64,000 nt of DNA from the NCBI GenBank assembly GCA_949130485.1, contig OX422198.1, positions 2,359,262 through 2,423,261 of the forward strand. The letters are read 5' to 3'. Under the pieces are notes generated by a model. The model searched no databases and was not told the origin of the DNA. It worked only from the letters and a program-made list of their open reading frames with translations. Both the position numbers and the translations under genes were made by a program. How positions within the stretch are numbered: position 1 is the first letter of the stretch; every line of letters begins with the position of its first letter. This document shows, one piece after another, positions 38,001-47,101 of the stretch. Source of the stretch: Agelas oroides. Lineage: Eukaryota > Porifera > Demospongiae > Agelasida > Agelasidae.

Positions 38001-41000
38001 TAACAGATTCGGAGAGATTTCCCAATTTGGGCTATCAGCTGAATCACAGTTTTGATGACCACTGCTATCAACAAACCTCCCATATAAGTAGTACTGCAGC
38101 CATGTATCTGTCTTACGCCACTTGAAATGTAAATCTTTCTATCCTGACATCACTCCCATGAGATTATGTACCAGGCGTTCCTAACCTCTCGCACCTTGCT
38201 TTCATTACTGGCAGCACGAAATGCGGGAGAAAGTGTCTGGTACGGTTTCACACATGATATTGCAGCACGTCAACATCACCTAATAATTTCATGATGCGAT
38301 TGCTTAACCACGTGATTAGGATTGCTATCTAGTACACTACTATTTAGTCTACTTGAGTACAGTCCTGAACTGTGACCGCAGTTTAAACAGAACGACAATG
38401 AAGATGTGTGCAGATAAAACTTGTCTCTCAAATTTCTGTTGTAAAGAATTTATTACAAGGCTATGAAATAGTTTGTTAGTGGAGTACTCTGGCAGGACTG
38501 ACCGACCCATAATACATGTGCAACACCATGTTCAACTGTCGACCTACATTTAGCTACACAACAGAAACTAGCAGAGATCTCACATCAACAATCTCAAGGG
38601 TATTTCACAGTTACTTCACAGTCTTCATGTGCGTGACATTTTGGATTTACATACCGTAGATCAGGAAATTTTCGCCGTTAAAATTTTTTTCGCCAGTTGC
38701 TTAGGTGGCGAAAATTAAACGCGCGAAAATGTAAAATTTAAAAGTTTAATTTTCGCCACTTGGCCACGCGGCGAAAAATAAATGCGCGAACATTTCTTAC
38801 GCAAAAATTTCCCGATCTACAGTAATGGATTTTTTTTGACAATGTGCCACAATTATCACATGCCAAACCATAGTACCGAGCTCACACTGCAAGCGATGAA
38901 AGCAAGGAGTGTGAGAGGCTGGGAGCAAGGCTAGACACTCTGTACTGCAAGTGAAAAACAGCTAGGGGGGAGGGCCCGGAAACAACACCACGTCTGTCTC
39001 ACATTTGGAGAGATACACATTTGGAGAGATGAACAGCACACAAGCGCGGACAATGTGCATTATTCATTCTAGTGTGTGTGCAGTGCTGTTGATGTTGCAA
39101 CTGCATACAGTTCAAATACACAAAGAGTTATCAGCCTGTTTTTCTACAAAATGAATTGGCCAATTAGGCAAGTTATCAATTGCAGTATCAAAGCATTTGT
39201 AAACAAGTGACTTGTGCATATACATATGTCAATATTAGCCTCGTTTCCAGCCTTTCCCTGCTAAGGAGGGAGAGAGCCTGGTACATTTTATCACATGCAT
39301 GACATCAAAGGTAGACACGACTTAATCATATAGGATGGACAAAGCAAGGCACCTACGCACATTCAAGCGCAAGCATTTTCAAGACTACTACAGTCTTCTT
39401 TTGGGTAGATATGGCTTTAGTGTGTTACCTTTGTCTTTGCTGTCAGTGATATATAGTTACCCATGTAGAACCAGTCGATTCTTGAGTCAGTGTCGATAAC
39501 TCGGTCAACAACAACGCCAACACACAACAAATCATGAAACTGCCATACGTCTTTGTACCAGCTGTGCATGGGTTGCTCTCTCCTCTATAAATCTCAACAT
39601 CTTACAACAAGACCAGTCATTTGTGTTTTTGATTGCTAGTCTATGATATATTACATGTGTTGTACAAATTAATATTCACACAGTCTCGTTCCAAGGCTCT
39701 CCCCACTAAGTGGTTCTTGTGTTTATTTTAAGTGTCTGGTGCAATAAAGCAACCTCTCCAGATCAACCAGGTAAAATCCGCTACTGGTCAGTGACATGTT
39801 CACTTCACTAGGGCAAACATACTTGTCTATAGATTCTGCCACTATCATGCAAGCCAGAAACACAGGATAGGTCTCAGACCCTGCCAGGTGATTTCCCGTG
39901 ATGTGAATATAGGTAAACACTCACAGGATATCGATGTAACTTCCAGGATGTCCAGATGCCAAATTTGACATCAAATGCAACACTAAAGGAGTCAGTCTGC
40001 CTGTCTGAACTGTGTATACTAATTTGCTATTCTAGAACAGTTTCTAAGTTAGCTGGAGCTCCATTTTACAGTTATCAGATTCAGTGGACTCAGCCTTCGT
40101 TTCCGTGGTATAACTGATTATCTGCGTGGCTTATTTCTCCGTGTACGAGTGTCCGATTACTGGTGGTGTCCGACTATCGATCGCTTACTCAATACTAATT
40201 TGCTATTCTAGAACAGTTTCTAAGTTAGCCATCTTGGCCTCGAATAGTTCAATTCATACATGTTAGGAGAACATCCACTGTACAAAATGCACATGCTCAT
40301 ACCACCAAGCAGTAATAAAGTACGGTGATGCACATAAGATGTATTTAAAATTGAACATTCTGCAGTTTACATTCTGCAATTTGATTGGTGCTGCCAACTT
40401 TCCCACAGCAGAAGTAAACACATTCCACTCATGAAATTACCAGCCTGTCTAATAGTCTGGGCTTCAACAGGCCCAGTACATGCAGGTAATGGTGAGGTAA
40501 CAAGGGGAATATAAGAAGGTTGAAGGTTACTACCCTCAAAGGAGGAAGCCATTGGTCCCAGGTGTGTATGGTTCCTTTTATCAATGACATCACCCATGGT
40601 TTACTTTCACCTTTAGTGTGGGCACGTTTCTGCCAGGCTCTTATCAACACGAGTAGTATTGGAGTCAGGCATCTGGACGGTGCTTCCATAACAAACTTAT
40701 GAATAGAGACTTCCCACCATGTTACAACTTGTATGTATCACAGTCGGTATTTTAATGGCACTAGACATCTGTGCACACAGCAAATTTGGATGGTTCTTGC
40801 TAAACAAACAAGTAGTGATAGAGACTCCCACCTTGATGAATCGAATCATAGTCAGTATTTAGTGAGACATCTTCTATGAGCACAATCTAAAGACTCAACA
40901 CAATACTACTAGGTGAATGTAGAACCATACAATGCAGCCATTAGTGCAACCTAAGCATCTACTCTCGCTAACTGGCTAGGCTAAGTCTAAACACAGCCTG

Positions 41001-44000
41001 GCTTGTCATTGTATAGTCCTTACTTGAGGCATCTTAGAGAAATAGCAGATGGGGTTCGCCATCCATCAGCCATGGATCGAAGGAGGGTCTCGGCCACTTT
41101 CTGCTTTCAGCCTCTCTATAGCTACACAACTGTTTAATAGCCCTTGTATACATACATACAGTAGATACTCACGCTCCAGCTACCTATCCTGGATGTCGCT
41201 GCAAACACAACTTCTATAGGCTATCCTTTGTTCAATAAGTGTGCACGCTCAGGCTGCTTTTTCTGACTGTCTTTCATAAGCATCATCTTTCAAAGTCACC
41301 TTGGCTGCCAAGTTGTACAAAAATCTTACTTACGGTCCGCATGCTGCCCGTGGCTATCGCGTTAAATTACAGCATCAAAACATATGGAACAACATACGAC
41401 AGATAATAATAATATTCGATGAAAAATCTCGATTCAACTCACTAGTGTGGGGCTCTCTCACACTCGCCCAATAATGTGTATACACATGGAGTGACTGTAT
41501 ACCTCACCAAAATTAGAGCTCACTCACTTACACTATGCTCTACATTACCACTCAGTATTTAATGTAGATCAGAAAATTGTCACATTATAAGGATACTTTG
41601 GGGGGAAATTTTTAGTGGTGTTAAATTTTCAGGATTACATTCCATCTGCAAAACGTTTTTACCAGGTTAAAGGTTACAATATGCACAAGTCCCTGAAGCA
41701 TGTTGCACTCCTGGCTACAGTGCACCATGAATTCTTACTGCAACTGGGATGGGTAACACTGGTTAGCTTCGAACCCAGGTTTTCTGTTCCAGATTTTGTC
41801 TTGCAGCTTTGGAGAAAAGCTGTAAGACAAAATCTGGAACAGAAAGCCCGAGTTCGAGGCTAATCCCTGGTTGTACTGCTGTTAACTGTCATGAGAGTCA
41901 TCTTTCATCAGGCACTTTTCTCTCAGGAGGTGTGTTATTTTTTGTTTGTCATTTCTGAGATGTCACTATCCCTTGTAGAGGCGCTAGCATCCAACCACAA
42001 GGGGGATTCATGGTTCCTTGGATAGACGTCATTCTTTTCTCATACTTTATGATCACATGCTTGACATGAGCCGTATTCATTGTGTCAATCACACACAATG
42101 AAATTCCTGGTTGGCCTTAACCGTGAAACTATTTTAATTGCAAACTTTCCCAATCTAAGGTAGCAGTTTCTATTACTCATTACTGATGATATCCAGTAAC
42201 CAAACAGTGGAGAAGGATGCATGGACTAGTTGATCAATTGCACCAGAACAAAAGTTACCTCCAAAATGTTAGTGTATGTGGCCATGCTTTAGCTAAACTG
42301 CAGCTAGCTCGTTACTATGCTGCAGTTGATACTTAGTGACCCTCTCCCCTCCTCCCACACTTTCAGGGTATCTTACTTTCAGGGTATCTTACTTCCTGGC
42401 GCACCTGTGCTTACATGGACAAAGTAAACATGTATACTCCAGTATACTCCAGTATATGTACACAAGTCCAGAGTCTGCCAGTGTACGTACAGTTGCCAGA
42501 ATTGAGATGGGCTAACAGAAGCTGATTCAGCCTAGGCCTATTCCTACCCGCCCCCCTCCCCCCCAACAAGTAAATAGAATCCTTAACACACTCTTATAAT
42601 TCTCAACACTTTGACCTGGGTGTTGCTGCTCACCTTGCATGACTGTGAGAGGTCCTCGTGGCCCTCATAGATGTGCAGGTGGGTGGAGCTCACCTCCAAA
42701 TAGAACAAGCTCTGCAGGAAAGATAAAAACGTGCTTGTAATCATTACTGTATGCACCATACTACACACTTCCAGTCAAATACATATCTACCAATAGCGTG
42801 TGGATGTATATTGCAAATTAGTTACAAGTATGTAAACTTTACAGTTTATCGTACTACAATTCAACACCACACTACGTCAATAAGTGCTTCATTGACACAA
42901 ATGGTCACTGTAAGTACTCTACTATTTGATAAAACACGTGTATACCCTCTTTGTGCTTCAGGTTGATCAACAGAATTGTTCCTTGAGGCACAGTGTTTAG
43001 GGGACCAACATGCACAGTAGGTATATACACGTCAGCAATTAAATTTGCAATAACCACAAGTTTCCAAATTTTGCAGTTCGGAACACATGATAATTCCATT
43101 TGCTTCTCCTTGGCTGACAGATATGGGGAAGAAATCGATATACCTCCAGATTCTGTCCAAATCTAGCCAGCCAGAGTCAAACACATGCTCAGTGGTGCCA
43201 CCGTATTTGCCCCCTTGTCTTCTCAAGCCTTCAAATTGGGATCCCATTACAGTATATGTACAAGGAGCTGCCACCTCTCTTGTGCAAACCATGAGGTTAT
43301 TGTAAATCAACTAATTGTGGGCTCGTTTTAATCTGACAGACAACAAGAGCACTCTCGCTACAACTAGCCCATCCTCCTAGATTGCTAGAGATACCTCAAT
43401 CACAAGAGATGGCCAATTAGCAAACAGTAAAGAGCTATAGATACTCGTACAGAGGAGATGAGATAGCTCAATGAGCAAACAACAACAAGTTATACATACT
43501 TCACATGCCAGTACTTCCACAGTTTCTGTTTTCAGCTTGGATATCAATCTTTGAAAAAATGTTTTCATTTTCACTCTCACAACAGCTTATCAATACTCCT
43601 GAATGGTACATGAACCTCACAATTCACATCCCATGCTCATATCTTATGATTTCTGCAAGTGATTACTGGTGCTATCTGTGCAGGTCATTTGAAGGTCACA
43701 AAAAGATTTATGGCCAAGCACATTCATCTATTCCACACAGTTTGCAATACACACAGTCATTTTTACTAACAATTATCAATTCCACTTTCAATGTATAGCT
43801 TCCCATGTCCATAAAAGGACTGACTCCTAGTAGTACATAATCTTTGTTCGGCTTCCACCCAAAGAGTGGTGTAGTTGCTAGCAGTATCTTGTACACCACA
43901 GCATCATAACAATAGTTGTACGGCTACAAACACCATCTCACCCACTCATGGAATTTAGGGCTAACATAGAAGTTATTCTGTGAGTGATCGTGGCTGATAA

Positions 44001-45270
44001 CTATCACAAACAATGAAAGTACAAAGCACAGCAGCTGTCAATAGTCAGGACTCACTAAAATCCTGGATTCAAAAATGTACACAGCTGATCCAACACCTAA
44101 CATGGAGATGTAAGCCACATAGGTTTGAATTGAAGTCCTGCATCTAGCACCAAATGGAGAGAAGCACCACAGGAAATTGGCACTGAAACTTGAGACTTAC
44201 TGGGAAACCATATGCCAGTCCCCTACAGCAGGTAAGCCTCGCTAATTAATGGCGGATTCACCAGCATTCTGTGTTCCCTCTGCACTCCTAACCCTAACCC
44301 AGTATTGCTTTACTGTTAATAGTTGTTGGAATCCCAGGCTGTGATAAGGCTCCTCCATGATCAATAACAAGGATACACACAATATTCTGGCCTTGATCAC
44401 ATCCATCTACACAGAGGGCTTAAACACAACAGATGTACAGAGACACATGTGCGGCTACAATTGTCAGTCAACTGCAATACCAGATGTGAATTTCTGCATA
44501 CTAAGCCAGTTTGAAATTCTAAGACTACATTAATTCTGAGCACACATTATTCTAAAGTCAAAAGTCTTCCAAAGCCTAAGGAACTAATCTTGACTTACAT
44601 ATGTCAGCTCACAACAACCAGTAAAGTGAAATATTCTCATTGGTTCCCATAAGTGCAATGTCGAAATGAGTACGATCACGGATACCACCAGCCCAGCTAT
44701 GTACTACCTGGTATGTACTCTTATTAATAGGTATTTCCTGTCATTCATTGGAAGGTCAAAAGAAACAGAATTCATAAGCACTATCTTTGCCACACTCTAG
44801 ACTAGAAGGCAAATCTTGCTGCTCTCCACTCTCACAGCTGATCACAGGGCGCTCACAACTGGTTGGACATTTGGAAGTGCACTGTACTGTTAATCTTGCT
44901 TCCGTGTCTAAGCTAGGTTACTCAGCAGGCTCTGCGGTGAACTGAATGTACACAGTACTTTACCAAGTCACTGGAGCTGGAGCAACAGTATTAATATGCT
45001 TCACTCTCGCATAATTTGCTGGCTGATCGACCCACTCAGTCTAGGTGCTGAGTTTAGCTAGTGACATGGCTTCACACTAATGTGAGATTCTACACTAAGG
45101 TCATAGGCCTAAACCTTACCAGCAACACACAAATCACGTACAGTAGATGAATTGAGAAAGGGGGTGGGGGTCCAATTTCACTGTCACGACTGTGGCACCA
45201 GACTCACCTCTTTCTTTTGTCCAGGTAGCTTGCCATGGAGCGCACCTTGCTGTAAAATGTCTCTGCTCAT
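18878..45270 (-). CDS. PH-SH2 signalling adaptor with proline-rich repeats and YxN motifs
   Basis: Probably a cytoplasmic phosphotyrosine adaptor downstream of receptor or non-receptor tyrosine kinases. Exons supported (high to low): 45270-45208 (ATG at 45270), 42711-42634, 37685-37575, 36712-36615 (tentative), 30865-30258, 24846-24781, 24670-24551, 20094-18878 (TGA). The first exons give a PH-like fold (KLPGQKKE, LFYLEVSSTHLHIYEG, REYRFYLNRADGRYVFK). The 608-bp exon gives a Pro-rich linker and the SH2 N-half. The two small exons complete the SH2, and the last gives repeats and tyrosine motifs. Splice phases agree except around 36.6 kb and between 30258 and 24846, so at least one exon is missing from this model. 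Layout resembles SH3BP2-type adaptors; no orthologue assigned. Confidence 0.8.
19520..19905 (-). repeat. 66-bp tandem repeat within coding sequence
   Basis: Six copies of a 66-bp unit in frame encode the 22-residue proline-rich repeat of the adaptor protein. The period is a multiple of three, so copy number can change without a frameshift. It also leaves open frames on the opposite strand and in another frame, which are not genes. Confidence 0.92.
20332..20922. mobile_element. Fold-back/Mutator-like MITE with 9-bp target duplication
   Basis: The ends are long inverted repeats beginning TAGCCTCGTCCCCAGGCTCT, and homology continues inward to GTCGACTTCCGGCGC. The 9-bp sequence TTATACAAG flanks both sides exactly (20323-20331, 20923-20931). 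The element is 591 bp with no meaningful ORF, in an intron of the adaptor gene. A 9-bp duplication fits Mutator-type transposition, which is an inference since no transposase is visible. Confidence 0.92.
21367..21463. repeat. Perfect 25-bp hairpin with 47-nt loop
   Basis: The arm at 21367-21391 (TGGGGCATACAGTGTGATTT...) is exactly complementary to 21439-21463. Total length is 97 nt inside an intron of the adaptor gene. The size and perfect stem resemble a small fold-back element or a miRNA-type precursor; the sequence alone cannot decide. Confidence 0.8.
21571..22077. mobile_element. piggyBac-like MITE (TTAA flanks), reverse-oriented copy
   Basis: TTAA at 21567-21570 and 22078-22081 flank termini CCCTTTAAAAACCGATGACG and GTTGTTAAAGAG. 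A region near 21660-21790 matches, in reverse orientation, the interiors of the elements at 25020 and 36897 (GGTGGGTGGGGTCAC-like and GCACTAGCAG-like stretches). TTAA targeting is typical of piggyBac. Confidence 0.7.
22082..22582. other. Adaptor-gene intron sequence, nothing recognised
   Basis: AT-rich intronic sequence. An open frame at 22101-22457 has no domain and no splice support. Confidence 0.4.
22583..22880. repeat. 48-bp minisatellite, six copies plus a partial
   Basis: Units start at 22583, 22631, 22679, 22727, 22775, 22823 and a partial at 22871. Each begins CTCTGGCTAGCCTCATGGGT and differs by only a few bases. As 48 is divisible by three, both strands stay open by chance; no gene is implied. 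Confidence 0.95.
22912..24073. mobile_element. Possible hAT-like non-autonomous element with nested insertion
   Basis: A left end TAGGGATGGGCGAT and a right end whose complement reads TAGGGATGGGTGAC mark about 1.16 kb. The short terminal motif is like that of some hAT elements. I could not confirm an 8-bp duplication, so the boundaries are tentative. A second element lies inside it at 23228-23829. Confidence 0.45.
23228..23829. mobile_element. TTAA-flanked inverted-repeat element nested in the hAT-like element
   Basis: Termini GGTTACGATGAACAA and its complement TTGTTCATCGTAACC are bounded by TTAA at 23224-23227 and 23830-23833. This is the structure of a piggyBac-type non-autonomous element of 602 bp. 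The open frame at 23235-23498 shows no transposase motif. Confidence 0.75.
24551..24846 (-). other. Two exons encoding the C-terminal half of the SH2 domain
   Basis: Exon 24846-24781 encodes EHEWVKFIAGHYNGVGRFQQQ and exon 24670-24551 encodes AEGESLVDLLDTYMKN... up to LFLQYDDPWNPP. Joined, they align in length with the second half of a p85-type SH2 domain (the IKIF strand through the VVELI helix). Exon two then joins the last exon (20094) in matching phase. The upstream junction to 30258 does not match in phase: it needs a missing short exon of 3n+2 bases or a sequence error. Confidence 0.8.
25020..25498. mobile_element. piggyBac-like MITE, copy homologous to 36897-37396
   Basis: Sequence from CACTTGAGACTCTTTTAGC-like start to TATAGGGTTTAAA matches 36897-37396 along most of its length, with many substitutions and short indels. 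Right-hand TTAA is at 25495-25498; the left TTAA is degraded. It lies in the adaptor-gene intron. Confidence 0.75.
25499..27210. other. Adaptor-gene intron sequence
   Basis: No exon recognised. Around 26228-26320 there are several short inverted and direct copies of TGCGCAATCT/AGATTGCGCA, a locally palindromic cluster. The open frames at 26663-27042 show no domain. Confidence 0.4.
27213..27655. mobile_element. Probable MITE with CTGAGTGTTACTAA inverted repeats
   Basis: The left TAGACGGCATAGTACTGAGT and the complement of the right end (TAGATGGCAAAATGCTGAGT) align imperfectly, and both continue with GTTACTAA. The interior has no recognisable protein. Boundaries are approximate. Confidence 0.5.
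27656..29195. other. Adaptor-gene intron sequence, nothing recognised
   Basis: No domain-bearing frame or clear inverted repeat found. A single fold-back-like end (CTGGGTACGAGGCTA) sits at about 28260-28274 without a visible partner. Confidence 0.4.
29196..29484 (+). pseudogene. Penelope-like element relic: GIY-YIG domain
   Basis: The translation runs RPGVVYQVSCAACPEVYIGQ, then TGCALEHHLEECNRAL and SAIAEQAINANHDIDY. This is the GIY-YIG endonuclease signature (VYIGQTG with downstream Arg/Glu region) found at the C-terminus of Penelope-like retroelements. No reverse transcriptase lies upstream, so it is a 5'-truncated remnant. The family's usual catalytic Arg after YIGQTG appears replaced (CALEHHL rather than RSLxxRL), another sign of decay. 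Confidence 0.75.
29485..30257. other. Adaptor-gene intron sequence between Penelope relic and SH2 exon
   Basis: No additional exon could be identified, though the phase conflict in the SH2 domain means a short exon could hide between here and 24847. Confidence 0.4.
30258..30865 (-). other. Adaptor exon: proline-rich linker and N-terminal half of SH2
   Basis: After acceptor CCCCAG the exon reads KREFQQIPDFTPPSPHTF, followed by several PxxP clusters (IPPTPPSQTRKPRLP, QPLPPVPTDNP, CRPLPPS). It then reads GWFWGCMSRQDCEKKL and GNFVVRINASGNYIMSFW. The W-start and the FVVR strand, whose Arg contacts phosphotyrosine, mark an SH2 domain. The exon ends at donor CTG|GTACGT in phase 2. Confidence 0.92.
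30927..31346. repeat. 25-bp minisatellite, about 17 copies
   Basis: The unit CCCTAGAGTCCGGGGATTGT plus AACTA repeats head to tail with a few variants (CAGGGATT, CTCGAG, one longer unit at about 31171). The array begins only about 60 bp upstream, in gene orientation, of the acceptor of the SH2-containing exon of the adaptor gene. Confidence 0.95.
31347..32492. other. Adaptor-gene intron sequence, nothing recognised
   Basis: Contains a short G-rich run near 31510-31530. I found no exon, domain or clear element end. Confidence 0.4.
32493..33134. mobile_element. MITE with TACCGTATAGCGGGAAATTT ends carrying a HIRAN-like ORF
   Basis: The left terminus TACCGTATAGCGGGAAATTT and the complement of the right terminus are near identical for about 40 bp. 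Both contain repeated TTTTCGCG/CGCGAAAA motifs. The element is 642 bp. An ORF on the - strand (33001-32720) lies inside, see the separate entry. Flanking TA dinucleotides suggest a 2-bp target. Confidence 0.85.
32720..33001 (-). CDS. HIRAN-like ORF inside a MITE
   Basis: The 93-residue ORF reads VEAVVRGYHAYKHIW, then GEELPCEREAGNRVDAFAVAV and GTVVGHVPNKIS. This resembles the HIRAN fold (a strand-rich domain with G-Y-x-Y, C-x-R-E-x-x-N-x-x-D-x-x-A-V and G-x-V-V-G-H-V-P motifs). Similar reading frames are, to my recollection, common in transposon-associated proteins of marine invertebrates. The ORF may be one exon of a larger transposon gene captured or retained in this short derivative. No further coding exon is visible within the element. 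Confidence 0.55.
   Translation of the reverse strand: MRHVATPPSSSHLRHVADGRVSFSVEAVVRGYHAYKHIWATVYGEELPCEREAGNRVDAFAVAVMKDGTVVGHVPNKISSVCSLYLRRGGSII
33135..34660. other. Adaptor-gene intron sequence with G tract and hairpin
   Basis: A run of about 19 G residues lies near 33804-33822. Just after it, 33834-33872 forms a hairpin (AAAGACTGTTG...CAACAGTCTTT). The open frame at 33171-33500 shows no known domain. Confidence 0.4.
34670..34728. repeat. C-rich microsatellite (C7A)n
   Basis: CCCCCCCA repeats about six times after a C10 run. On the - strand, the transcribed strand product of the adaptor gene, this is (TGGGGGGG)n, which could form G-quadruplexes. Confidence 0.95.
34803..35296. mobile_element. 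MITE, TACYGTAGTCTCG family, copy 2
   Basis: The left end TACTGTAGTCTCACGAAAGA and the complement of the right end (TACCGTATAGTCTCGCGAAA) are inverted repeats. Internal sequence matches 12904-13365 in the opposite orientation, for example the CTACTTTTGGCCCAATTTCC region. A TA on each side suggests a 2-bp target. Confidence 0.85.
35297..36614. other. Adaptor-gene intron sequence
   Basis: A 19-C tract lies at about 35583-35601. No coding exon recognised; the - strand frame at 35757-35960 has no domain support. Confidence 0.4.
36615..36712 (-). other. Tentative exon of the adaptor gene (end of PH region)
   Basis: The - strand frame reads SVDDRVSMVAHDYTRALAMD after a pyrimidine-rich acceptor (CCCCAACTAAG) and runs to a GTAAAG donor. 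It follows the upstream PH exon in phase 0. The final helix of a PH domain is expected here, but the usual tryptophan is absent. The exon leaves phase 2, whereas the next supported exon starts in phase 0, so either this call is wrong or another exon follows. Confidence 0.35.
36897..37396. mobile_element. piggyBac-like MITE, TTAA-flanked
   Basis: TTAA at 36893-36896 and 37397-37400 flank termini ACCCTAAATTC and CACTATAGGGT, which are short imperfect inverted repeats. The 500-bp element matches 25020-25498 throughout. It lies about 180 bp from the adaptor exon at 37575-37685. Confidence 0.8.
37575..37685 (-). other. Adaptor exon: PH-like segment
   Basis: The exon has a perfect acceptor (CCCATGCAG) and donor (AAG|GTGAGT), 37 codons in phase 0. 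It encodes HLRSLEIDSSDSVGEE and REYRFYLNRADGRYVFK. The alternation of basic/aromatic and hydrophobic residues fits strands 5-6 of a PH domain following the exon at 42634-42711. Confidence 0.8.
38652..38824. mobile_element. 173-bp MITE, TACYGTAGATC ends
   Basis: Left TACCGTAGATCAGGAAATTT and the complement of the right end (TACTGTAGATCGGGAAATTT) are inverted repeats. The interior is full of TTTTCGCC/GGCGAAAA motifs like those of 32493-33134. It is probably a short relative of that family. Confidence 0.85.
39236..42633. other. Adaptor-gene intron with repeat fragments
   Basis: A fold-back end (TAGCCTCGTTTCCAGCC) starts at about 39236. A 36-bp sequence beginning ACTAATTTGCTATTCTAGAA occurs twice (about 40018-40053 and 40194-40229) as a direct repeat. 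Near 40375-40400 there is similarity to the interior of the MITE at 20332-20922. I found no exon. Confidence 0.45.
41764..41862. mobile_element. 99-bp fold-back element
   Basis: Arms beginning TAGCTTCGAACCCAGG and ending CGAGTTCGAGGCTA pair almost completely across a loop of a few bases. The flanks AACACTGGT and ATCCCTGGT agree at 7 of 9 positions, consistent with an aged 9-bp target duplication. Confidence 0.75.
42634..42711 (-). other. Adaptor exon: PH-like segment
   Basis: The exon lies between acceptor TTTCCTGCAG and donor AAG|GTGAGC, 26 codons in phase 0. It reads SLFYLEVSSTHLHIYEGHED, fitting PH strands 2-3 (the protein's own surface strand followed by a turn). It joins the first exon (45208) and 37685 in frame. 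Confidence 0.8.
42712..45207. other. First intron of the adaptor gene
   Basis: No further coding exon or complete mobile element recognised. Many short open frames on both strands lack domain or splice support. Confidence 0.45.
45208..45270 (-). other. First coding exon of the adaptor gene
   Basis: ATG at 45270-45268 in context GGAAGGAAAATGAGC, then 21 codons (MSRDILQQGALHGKLPGQKK E) to donor GAG|GTGAGT. The start was chosen because it opens the only frame that joins the next exon in phase 0. GC-rich upstream sequence (45290-45330, several CG dinucleotides) could be a promoter, but no TATA box is evident. Confidence 0.75.
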
Positions 45271-46009
45271 TTTCCTTCCCTTTTTGAACGACTTGACCCT
45301 CCACACCGTCCACTGACGCGCGCGACTAAATAGCTTTGACTTCTGAACGCCCTTGGCTAGGCAGCTTGTGCTTTTAAGAACTAAACAAAAAAATATCTAC
45401 TCAGATCAAGTGTAAGACCTATATCAAACTCACTGGAATAATAAGTTCAGCGAGTCGGAAACAGCTCGAGTCTAGTGTCTAACAGCTATGTCAGCTTACA
45501 CGGCACGTCAACAATTGTCGGGATTCACCCAGTGCCAGCACAGCTTAGCAATCTATGAATTTTGTTATTCCTGATATAGCGTTCCCTGTCGGTCGTGTAT
45601 GAGGAGGAAGAAGCTAGGGCAATTCACTGTGGAGGACCAGGACATCTTTTGTTTTTCCTTGTATAAGGCTAGGTAGGGTGTTAATCATTGTGTATGCTGT
45701 GGGTGAATGGTGTTAATTATCCATGTATCATTGATCCTTGTAGATTAGCTATGCCATAGTTATGCTGTTTTTATTCCTTTGTATGGTAGGGCAGCCCACC
45801 GCTTTGGTCTGCATTTGTTAGAATTGTTGTTAGCCATGTATGCGGCCCTTTTGTATTAGAGCTTATAAAATGGTTGCTGTACGCCGTTGACTTCTATAAT
45901 ACTGTTGAGTTACTGGCTTATCGTGTCGAGGTCGGTCCGTTTATACATTCACCTAGTTATTTTTATGAGTTGCTTTTGCTCAGACCATACTAGCTACACT
46001 CCTTTCCTG

Positions 46010-47101
46010 TTTAGGGTTCTCATCCGACTAAAGAAGAGCTCCCTTGGCTCCCAATTCTGGTCAGACTTGCGAGGGAAAAAGAAAAACCGGAGGATCACAA
46101 GGATGAGAGGGAAGGACGGAGCAGTAGTTGAAGAAACAGAACAGATTCTGGAGGTGTTGGCTAAACATTGGGAGGAGCTAGGGAAGAGTCGTAATAGTTT
46201 GTATCCAGAGCAGGAACCAGAGCTAGTTCATGAAAGTTCAGACCTGTGCCAAGAGATAGGATGGGAGGAAGTGGTCAGGGTTTTGAAGACGCTGAAGAGG
46301 GGGAAGGCGCCAGGCCCAGATGGAATTCTAAATGAGATGTTAATTTATGGAGGGAGCAGGATGGTGGAAAGTATGAGGTGCATGTTCAATGTAACGAGGA
46401 GAAGCCAAGTATACCCACAGGATTGGAAGAGTAGTTTTGTCATACCCCTGTTTAAGGATGGCGATCCAGAGAGTGCGAGCAACTACAGAGGCATTGCACT
46501 GGGAAGCTGTGTTGCCAAAGTTTGGGCAAAGATTTTGACAGTTCGGCTGGGAGAGTATGCAGAAGAAAATATATTGACAGATGCCCAGGGAGGTTTCAGG
46601 GCAAAACGGAGGTGTGCAGACCAGATTATGATCTTGAGGGGTGCATGTGAGTTGAGGAAGAGAAAGAAGAAAAGTACCTGGCTGGGTTTTATGGATGTAA
46701 GTAAAGCATATGATACAGTGTGGAGGGAAGGGCTGTGGAGGAAAATGCGGGAATACGGTGTGGAAGAATCATTTGTTAGTTTGTGTGAGGGGCTGTATGA
46801 AGGGGTGCAAGCTAGTGTTCAAGTAGATGGGCAACAGTCAAGGTGGTTTAGAGTAGACGAGGGACTCCGGCAAGGCTGCCCCCTGTCACCACTCTTGTAT
46901 AGTGTCTATATTATGGGAATGGTGGAAGAGTTGGAGAGAGAAAACTTAGGGGTGAAAGTGTCTGGGGTATGGTGTGGAGCATTACTATATGCTGATGACA
47001 TTGTGCTGATAGCAGAGTCAGGTGAGGAGTTGCAAAAGATGCTGGATATGGTAGGAAGGTATGCAGAAATACAAGTTCAGGTTCAATGCAAGGAAGAGTA
47101 A
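46010..47101 (+). pseudogene. LINE reverse transcriptase, N-terminal part before a frameshift
   Basis: The frame (open from 45887) has the palm signatures GKAPGPDG, NYRGIALGS, QGGFR, FMDVSKAYDTVWREG, GLRQGCPLSPLL and the catalytic LLYADDIVLIAE. It ends prematurely at 47101 because the frame shifts by one base near 47078-47085; the remaining domain continues in the frame of 47061-48215. The single lesion suggests recent insertion. Confidence 0.88.

Noticed and set aside
40018-40229. 36-bp direct repeats as a long target-site duplication
   Set aside because: No inverted termini or retroelement features lie between the copies; a simple local duplication is enough.
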